From Chara braunii (Eukaryota > Streptophyta > Charophyceae > Charales > Characeae): DNA of 37,831 nucleotides. The stretch is from NCBI GenBank assembly GCA_003427395.1, contig BFEA01000699.1:595445-633275 (forward strand), read 5' to 3'. The position numbers and the translations under genes are program-made. The notes beneath the pieces are model-generated. The model had not been told where the DNA came from and made no database searches. It worked only from the letters and a program-made list of their open reading frames with translations. How positions within the stretch are numbered: position 1 is the first letter of the stretch; each line of letters begins with the position of its first letter. Positions 31,521-37,831 of the stretch are shown one piece after another.

Positions 31521-33175
31521 TTAATCCGTAGGAAATGATCATCTTTCTGTATTAATCCCACTCGTATCGGATCCGACGTGTCAGACGTGTTGTCCTCGGG
31601 CATGGGACTTTTAGCTTTTACATTCGAGGTTTGGCCGAGGGCGAATCGTTTTCGGTTCGCCTTGCAGTGTTGTAGCATCCGCTCATTAGCGTGTTCGGAG
31701 ATCGAGAGCAAATGGTCGATCGGAATTGGAATTCGATGGTCCAAGGCTCGGATGATGTTGAGCACGTCGATTTCCCCAGTGACGAAGATGGGTCCTCCCG
31801 ACTCCATCTTTCCTGGAGAGGGTCGCCACTCCGCCACTTCTTTCTGTTCCGGCGTCGGTCTGATCGTTCCGATCATTCCGAGCCCAGGATAACCAAGCGA
31901 TACATACTGATCTAACGGGATGAGCTCAGCAGCCTCTTTCATGGTTGCTAGCGCACTTCCCCCACCTTCCATCTCTTCCATTAGGGCTCCTACCCGTCCA
32001 GGTCCGTTAGCGATAGGGGTTGTGGGCATTGGTGCCACTCTGACCCATTGTTGCGGGGGTCGGTGGGGACAATCACGAGCTAGATGCCCTGGCTGATGGC
32101 ATGCGTAACAGACATTTAGATTGTTTGTGGCTCCCCCGAGAGCAGGCGTCGGGGCCAGCCCTTGTTGGATCAGAGGGGAACGCACCGCAATGGGCCGCAT
32201 ATTTCTCATCATGGCTTCTAACCGAGTGTTATGCTCTCGCTTTTCCTTTTTGCTTTCCTGGATTAGACTAATCAATGTTTTGGTCAGTTCGAATATGGCA
32301 GTTGATTCATTCGATCGTACGAGAGTCTCAATTGGTGGTGGGGTTGTCGTTCTTACAGGTGTTGGCATCACAGGAACAGGGACGCTCGTGATTACACTCG
32401 GGGCTGGTCGTTTAGGGGCTATCTGTTCCATATAAGTGACAGGTCCTGACACAAACCCCATGTTTTCGAACTTGTTTTGCAACGCAGCCAGCTTTGTTCT
32501 TGCTCTTGTGAGTTCGGACGAATCTCCTTCCCTAGAATAGTCTTCTCCTTCCAGGAAGTTTGCCGCGAACTTTCGTTCAATCTCTTCTGCAGCGACCATG
32601 ATCTATTGTAGGGTATGATTGATGGGGGAAAACTGCTTTCGCAGCTTCGCCCTTATCGTTCGGATGCGAAGTCCGTCTATGAACAAATCTCTTCCTACTC
32701 GCTCACCTCGCTCAGTTTTCACAAACATTCGATAGAACCGGTTTCGATACTCTGCAACGGATTCGAGAGGTTTTTGAACCCGGTCCTTGATCATGCAAAG
32801 TGCTTGGTCTGGGTGGACATAATCAAATCGATTAAGAAAGTCTCGTTCGAAGGTCTGAAAATCTACCCATACATAGGTACTAAACCAGTGATGAGTGTCT
32901 CCTCCTAATCGAGCGGGGATGTTTACCTGAGCTTTGTTATCGTCATACCGCTTTGCTCGGAGCGTGGCCAACCATGCTCCTGCAAGGTGGTGTACAGGGT
33001 CAAATACATAGAGATCAGGTGGCGTCATGGGAGCCTGTGCTCGTGGGTTGGGTTGATTAGGATTCGGTTTATTAGCATTCTGCTGCGGATTCGGATTTTG
33101 TACATTAGTGTTCATGTTGGCGGCCCATCGATTAGCCGATCTACTTCGGGTGACGATGGGGTCGCGTCTATGCAC
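31322..33175 (-). pseudogene. gag: Gag of element 2, one in-frame stop
   Basis: The ATG at 33175 opens a 190-codon capsid frame: an Asn/Gln/Pro-rich start, then 'GDTHHWFSTYVWVDFQTFER' and 'FLNRFDYVHPDQAL'. A single TAG (32605-32603) interrupts it, and the same frame continues for over 400 codons. Codons 164-177 after the second Met (32599) form a perfect zinc knuckle CYACHQPGHLARDC (32110-32069). Then come 'FVTGEIDVLNIIRALDHRI' and the protease. With only one stop in Gag the copy is much better preserved than in element 1. The TAG could be a plain mutation or a regulated stop; element 1 gives no support for regulation. Confidence 0.88.
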
Positions 33176-33256
33176 GTTCCGGGGTCGAAGTCGCCCTCAG
33201 TTAGCCAGATCGCCCAATTAGTGTGCTATTAATCTTAAAACCCGACCACGTGTCGA

Positions 33257-33268
33257 GCTCCGATACCG
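33257..33268 (-). promoter_or_regulatory. Primer-binding site of element 2
   Basis: On the - strand CGGTATCGGAGC follows GGGCGTGAGGT, the same LTR-end sequence as in element 1. Eleven of 12 bases match element 1's site. It is an initiator-Met-type site with the first base changed. Confidence 0.65.
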
Positions 33269-33720
33269 ACCTCACGCCCAGCGCGACTTCCTAATCGGAA
33301 TAGGATGTGGGCCTAGAAGTGCGAAAAGGGGTGTGCCAAGGATTTTTGGGAAAGTGTGGGTGGAGTCCCATGTCAGAACTGAGATTTCCTGTGGTAGGGT
33401 TTTTCGGGGGCACGCGTGCAATTTGGCGGAGAGGGCGGACCGCCTCTGTTCACAAGGCAGATGGCATGCGTGGGTCGCTCAGGGTCGGGCGAGCCATTGG
33501 TTCCGGGGGCGGCGGTTCGCGGGAGGGTCCCTTCGGGGTGGGTGGGGTTCCGATGAGTCAGGCCGTCGGGAGTTGTCATATGGCGCCGGTCGTCGCGCGT
33601 TTGGGTTGGGCCTCCAAGATTCCGTGGTCCTCTGTTCACCATGTCGTCGGCAGTTTTCGCAGGGCGTATTGGGCCAGTATAGGGCTATGGCTGGCCACGG
33701 GACGACACTGAGTTGGTGAT
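33269..33720 (-). repeat. 5' LTR end (U5 side) of element 2
   Basis: It lies directly upstream of the primer-binding site, is an inverted copy of 889-1334, and is a distant homologue of the last 500 bases of the element 1 LTR. 'GTCGTCCCGTGG' followed by 'CTGGCCCAATAC' parallels 'GTCGTCCCGTGGACGG' and 'CATTGGCCTAACAC' in element 1. The outer (U3) limit is not visible. By analogy with the 2.2-kb LTR of element 1 it may reach past 35.4 kb. Confidence 0.75.
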
Positions 33721-36170
33721 ATGGAAGAAGAAGGCGAAAGAGAGGGAAACTAGTGGAAATAACAAAAAATCCGGGGTGGGTGAAATAGTAGGTATGGTCC
33801 GGAGAGGGGAAATTAGAGCACCGGGGGTCGCTAGTGGTGGCGTAGTGAAACTCCCTGGCGCACATTCGGTTCTCGGTTAGGCGAGGGTATCTCTGTCGGA
33901 GGATCTCGTTTATCCAAGGGGTGAAGTAGTCCGGCTTGTATGATGAATCCGAATTCCAGGATCGTATAATCTTGTCATCGCAGACCTACGAGATGCCTAA
34001 GGGCGGGTCTGTGTTGATTGCGATTTCCACGGGTGAGCACGTGCAGGCTTGTGCGAACTGAGTCGCACTTACGTGTGTTCGCCCGGGAGGATTGCTCCGT
34101 CGCGGCCCCGAATGGTTATATTCAATCAGACAGTATTTCTGCCTTGGTCGAATCGACGCACGGGGACACATGTAAAGGCGAGAATCTAATCGCGTTTACA
34201 CGCGTCTTCGCGCGGCGTTCGTTGGACTAGGCCTTCGATTATCTGATCGCCCTACAACTTTTAAGCATGCAACAGCCACAACAGCCCAATCAAGAGACAA
34301 GCAGAAACCAAAAAAAAATATCGATCATGCAAAATTTCTATCCTACTTACGAGTACATCAACTGCCATAATCAAAGACAAAGGCAAGGATTCTCTTAGAA
34401 AGATAAGTGACCAAACATTGCATCCATACATTCATTTATTCAGCATCATACACACAGTACATCTAAGATGGAAATCGCGAAGACAAGTGTGAGCAAAAAT
34501 CCAAGTCCAAATTCCGAGAAATAGAAAAAGGGGCAAATCGCCCGGAGCCGAAGTCAAAATTTATACACAGAGGCAAGGAGAGGGAAAAGACAAAGAAACA
34601 ACAAATCCGCGTTTATCAACCTCAACTCTCTCTCCCTCTCTCTTCTTCTCCGATGCGGACAGTTCGTCATCGCGCACCAACCTACGAAGCCGTCACCCCG
34701 CTTAGTCCTCCCGCACCTGTCAGGTTTGCCCGCGCCCCTAGTCCGTCGTGGCCCGCGTCAACCCCGCGCGTTTGGCACCACACAAGCTTGTTGTGTGTCA
34801 AATTTGGTGTCATTAGGGTTAGTAGAATTTGTGTTGTTGATCATCATAAAATCCCGAAATTTCGATGAATTGTTTTTTGGCAAAATTTATTGAAAATGCA
34901 CTTTTGAGGTGCTGTTTTATATGTTTTTTATTTTATTTTTTTGCTTTTTTTTCATAATATGTTAGTAAGAAGTGCACTCTATACATTGGTGTGGAGTTTG
35001 CTTGAAATGGCCTTATGGTTTTCTTATAAATTGAGGTGAAAAATGAGGGCACGGTTAACCAACTCTCTTTGGAACCAGCTCGACGGGTCGCCCGACTCCT
35101 GCTCTACTCACCTCTTGCTTCGCTCGTGTGCCGACCCTCTCTGATCGCGCAACCCCGAGCTTCCAACAGCTGGTTAAGAGCTAACTAATCGCGCAACCGA
35201 GATTTATAGCGTGCATGCATGCGCGAGGAACACGGAATTACAAGGACTTAGAAGAAAGATCAGAGGGGGAGGGATTGCCTACGTTCGTATGGTCCGATCG
35301 AGGCGTGGGGGACGTAGCCGCTCTCCACGCATCAATCCGATCATGCAGAGCGCGGCGACCAAAAACGCAGCAAGAGAAGGAGAAGAAGGGCGGGAAAGAC
35401 GAAGCACAAAAAGAGAGATACAGTTACAATGACGCCCGCCCAAAATTACAGTTACACTCCCGATTAAGGGCGCCGACTAATCAGAATTTCGTTGCAGCCG
35501 CATAAAGAAGCGCGTAAGCAAAAAGCGTCGCGCGGCAAAAGAAGCCCTAATTGCAAAATTCCCAAATTCCTATCTAAATGTGAAAAAGCAAAAAGTAAAA
35601 ACTCCGAAAAGAAAATCCGAAATTCCGAGAGTCATCGGGGCTCGACGAAATTCGAAAAAGGTTTCGAAAAGAAAATTCAAAAAGAACAAAGCAAATTCCC
35701 GCCCGATGTCCGTGCCCAAATTCCAAAACCGAAACAAAAGAAACGGCGTCAACAGTTATTAATCGCGCGCCTGACAGCATGTCGCAGACACAGCCAATCA
35801 ATCAATTGATCGTCCCGGGACTCACCCGGCCCTGAACCCCACCGAAAAGAGGCGACGAAAAAGACGAAGAAACGGGGGCACCGATGCAATTTCCCATCCA
35901 TCCCAATCTCCCGTAATTGGCCCAACCTTCCCAGCTTATGACCCCTCATTGTAGCTGCGCAGAAAGTCGCGCACTACGGAAAGTGGTTCATCACAACAGA
36001 ACACCCGAGACCAACACCCCCAAGCAACCCGTGTGAAACCCAGAACCAACATACAACACCATGAACAACCCTTGGGTGGTGCGCAGGCAGTGTCTGAAAT
36101 AGATAACCTGCGTCATCCCAAGGGGGGGGGTGTCCAGCCGTGCGTCATTCTAATGCCCTGCTGGTGTCGA
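33721..36170. other. Unassigned sequence, possibly U3 of the element 2 LTR
   Basis: Average to AT-rich sequence with a strongly T/A-rich zone (34860-35050) and an A/G-rich zone (35500-35760) whose open frames are Lys/Phe-rich low complexity. 'TGTTGACGCC' on the - strand near 35752 resembles the LTR start TGTGACGC, which would make a 2.5-kb LTR, but without a second copy this cannot be tested. No host gene is recognised. Confidence 0.35.
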
Positions 36171-36175
36171 TGCGC

Positions 36176-36256
36176 AAGGCTACGGATTTTAACCCGCAAC
36201 CTCATACCACAACGCGCATTTCCAACCGGTGCTCTAACCACTGAGCTACATCAACT
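36176..36256 (-). repeat. tRNA-derived SINE-like sequence or pseudo-tRNA
   Basis: On the - strand a strong A-box (TAGCTCAGTGGTTAGAGC, 36248-36231) is followed by a B-box-like GGGTTAAAATCC (36195-36184). The spacing is close to a tRNA, but the acceptor arms do not pair and the variable part is irregular, so I do not call a working tRNA. No poly(A) tail is seen downstream. The promoter-like spacing suggests a retroposed or decayed tRNA-derived element. Confidence 0.55.
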
Positions 36257-36637
36257 GGAATATATATATTTCTCTCTCACCTCACATATCTTTTAACTGG
36301 CGTTCTGCCATGTCATGGAACATATGTTTCTTTCCAGAACCTACCACTACTCCTAAGGCTATACAGGCGGCCCCTGCAAGCATAGCTTTCTACCTCTCTG
36401 CAGTGAAGGGAAGTTACCTTTCTCGGTGGAGAGGGGTAACGGCAGGTTTGCCCCTTTGCCCTAGCGTTTAGGGTGCAGGGTTGGGGCCGCCGGTGGGGGC
36501 CCGGTTAACACAAGGACCGAGCATTTGCCAGTAACTGTGCCTCCCTTTTCATCTTCCCCCACCCCCATCGAGTAACGGTAGTGTCTAAAGCCAACAGTCT
36601 CCCCACACACGCAACCCACTCAGACCCCTGTTGGCTG
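36257..36637. other. Unassigned sequence
   Basis: No gene, tandem repeat or terminal repeat is seen. It runs up to the target site of the poly(A) insertion. Confidence 0.3.
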
Positions 36638-36649
36638 AAGACCTTACTA

Positions 36650-36728
<79 letters not shown>

Positions 36729-36736
36729 CCTTACTA
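36638..36736 (+). mobile_element. Poly(A) insertion with target-site duplication
   Basis: AAGACCTTACTA (36638-36649) is repeated exactly at 36725-36736. Between the copies lie only GGT and an uninterrupted run of about 74 A (36653-36726, sharing two A with the second copy). This is the signature of target-primed reverse transcription of a polyadenylated RNA that stopped almost at once. The parent (LINE, SINE or mRNA) cannot be named from three bases. Open frames here are only poly-Lys or poly-Phe. Confidence 0.8.
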
Positions 36737-36992
36737 ATAGCTGATGTTTTTTGTTTTCTCCTTTTTTCTCTCCCTTCTTTTTTTTCATACTGTAGTACCG
36801 GTAGGCCGAGGCTCGGTAAGGTTCGGCAAACCGGTCGGCTGAGCCTCGGCATCGATAGCTTAGGGAGGTACTGGTGGAGAGGTGCATGTGGCAATTTCTT
36901 TTCTTCGTCACATTCGGTGAGCAGGTAAGGGGAGGCCTCGTGACGGGCCACTACAGGAGCGCCCAAATTTATCCGAGTAGAGACGTTTCTAC

Positions 36993-37171
36993 TTTTTTTT
37001 TTTTTTTTTTTTTTAAGGGCGACAGCCTTGAGATATTATCATTGAGCTGAGCGCCCCCAAGCAATTCATTAGTAGTTGGGTTTACTCGTCACTTTCCATC
37101 ATCTGTATTCGAACACAGGTCTGTATTTCAACAGTTCATGGGTGGACCCACTAAGCTAGGCTCTTGGGCCA
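36993..37171 (-). repeat. tRNA-derived SINE, copy 2, with poly(A) tail
   Basis: On the - strand: GGCCCAAGAGCCTAGCTTAG start, A-box at 37158-37147, 'TGAACTGTTGAAATACAGACC', B-box-like GTTCGAATAC (37114-37105), a body of about 90 bases, and a run of 22 A ending at 36993 (T-run on the + strand). The head matches the copy at 19640-19555. It is the only complete copy in the window. No exact flanking duplication could be found. 'GGGCCAAGTACTGGCC' is directly repeated just outside its head. Confidence 0.7.
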
Positions 37172-37225
37172 AGTACTGGCCGATAGCTGGGCCAAGTACT
37201 GGCCCACAAACACAGCATCTCGCAA

Positions 37226-37348
37226 CTCCCCGCGACGTCCTTCGGGACATCCGCAAGGAACGATACAGAGAAGATTAGCACGGCACCTAGGGCATCCGCA
37301 AGGATGACACGAAAAAAAAAAAAAAAAAAAAAAAAACCTCCCCGCGAC
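37226..37348 (+). mobile_element. U6: U6 snRNA retropseudogene with poly(A) and target-site duplication
   Basis: CTCCCCGCGAC flanks the insertion exactly (37226-37236 and 37338-37348). Inside, 37237-37311 is U6-derived: the 5' stem-loop GTCCTTCGGGACATCCG, then 'GGAACGATACAGAGAAGATT' intact, 'AGCACGGC', and 'CGCAAGGATGACACG'. About six bases are missing after the stem-loop, and several are added before CGCAAGG. The 3' end of U6 is replaced by a run of about 25 A (37312-37336). The 11-bp duplication and A-tail show that LINE machinery reverse-transcribed a U6 RNA. It is young, because the duplication is perfect. Confidence 0.9.
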
Positions 37349-37675
37349 TCACGGTATGCCCGAGAGAGACGTGAGCGCGGTCGATACAGCAGACCGCAAA
37401 TGTCAAAATTATAGAGCGTCTGTTGCCACATTTTAGCCCAGTATACATTTCACCATTTCGCAAAATTATTAGCGAGTGGTGGAGTGAGGTCCTTGGCCCT
37501 GCAATTGGGCTGTCGCTGGTTGGGATACAGATGGAGCTCAGCGGACGTCACACACGAACAGGCGGAACAGAGTCACATCGCCGAGGGATTGTGAGTGCTC
37601 CAGTGTTGTACGGACGACCAGCTGCATGATGTGTGTCCAGATAGGATGCACCCATGTGGCTCTGTGTGTCAGTGT
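37349..37675. other. Unassigned sequence
   Basis: No convincing gene or repeat partner. Open frames are short and unsupported. Confidence 0.3.
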
Positions 37676-37677
37676 GT

Positions 37678-37779
<102 letters not shown>

Positions 37780-37831
37780 CTGAGCCCTGAGATTTGTGAT
37801 TGACATCCAGATGAGACACTGACTGGGTCGG

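Larger units (their letters stand above)
25477..33720 (-). mobile_element. Element 2: degenerate Ty3/gypsy LTR retrotransposon, - strand
   Basis: It has the same domain order as element 1, read leftwards: LTR end (33720-33269), primer-binding site, Gag, protease, RT, RNase H, PHD-like finger, integrase, post-integrase ORF. Gag through RT lies in one frame (33175 to about 29630) broken by only five stops, so the ancestor was a single Gag-Pol polyprotein. No 3' LTR with the expected ending is visible to the left; the 1.3-kb repeat lies there instead, so the 3' end is lost or displaced. It is better preserved than element 1 in protease, RNase H and integrase, but it lacks the recognisable integrase C-terminal module. 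Confidence 0.85.

Noticed and set aside
35492-35809. Lys-rich open frame of 105 codons
   Set aside because: It arises from A/G-rich low complexity. No start context, no similarity, and overlapping frames on the other strand are equally open.
36176-36256. Functional tRNA gene
   Set aside because: A- and B-box-like segments are present, but acceptor arms do not pair and the anticodon arm is irregular.
36505-36966. Open frames of about 90-150 codons across 36505-36966
   Set aside because: They are produced by reading the long A-run as poly-Lys or poly-Phe.

Overview
The window is a stretch of eukaryotic, gene-poor, repeat-rich chromosome. I find no intact host gene, operon, CRISPR array or bacterial-type gene. 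Almost everything recognisable is a mobile-element relic. Two clues suggest a green-plant-like host, possibly a streptophyte alga (inference only). The primer-binding site of one LTR element (TGGTATCGGAGCC) is one base from the classic plant initiator-Met tRNA site. The two U6 snRNA pseudogenes carry a 5' stem-loop (GTCCTTCGGGACATCCG) like that of plant U6.

Layout: (1) 1-405, a dispersed repeat also present at 23608-23985; (2) 889-1334, a solo piece of an LTR; (3) about 1664-14623, a degenerate Ty3/gypsy element on the + strand ('element 1') with LTRs of about 2.2 kb, gag, protease, RT, RNase H, a PHD-like finger, an integrase split by an AT-rich insertion, and a post-integrase ORF; (4) 14.6-25.4 kb, non-coding repeats: a 1.3-kb sequence present twice in opposite orientation (16086-17385 and 25287-23986), a 120-bp tandem repeat, a U6 pseudogene beside a tRNA-derived SINE head, a CT-rich minisatellite and a roughly 30/61-bp satellite; (5) about 25.5-33.7 kb, a second, diverged Ty3/gypsy element on the - strand ('element 2') with the same domain order and only its 5' LTR recognisable; (6) 33.7-37.8 kb, AT-rich and repeat sequence with SINEs, an insertion that is almost pure poly(A), a U6 retrocopy with perfect target-site duplications, and a compound microsatellite.

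Two features stand out. Both elements carry a C4HC3 PHD-type zinc finger between RNase H and integrase, separate from the integrase's own HHCC finger. Both also carry a homologous ORF of unknown function after integrase, starting at a conserved ATGAGTTT. In element 1 this start overlaps the stop codon of the preceding integrase frame (ATGA). Because the two elements are diverged yet share both features, they look like parts of a distinct Ty3/gypsy lineage. Neither element is coding-competent: both have stops and frameshifts throughout.

All alignments were done by eye, so percentages and boundaries are approximate.
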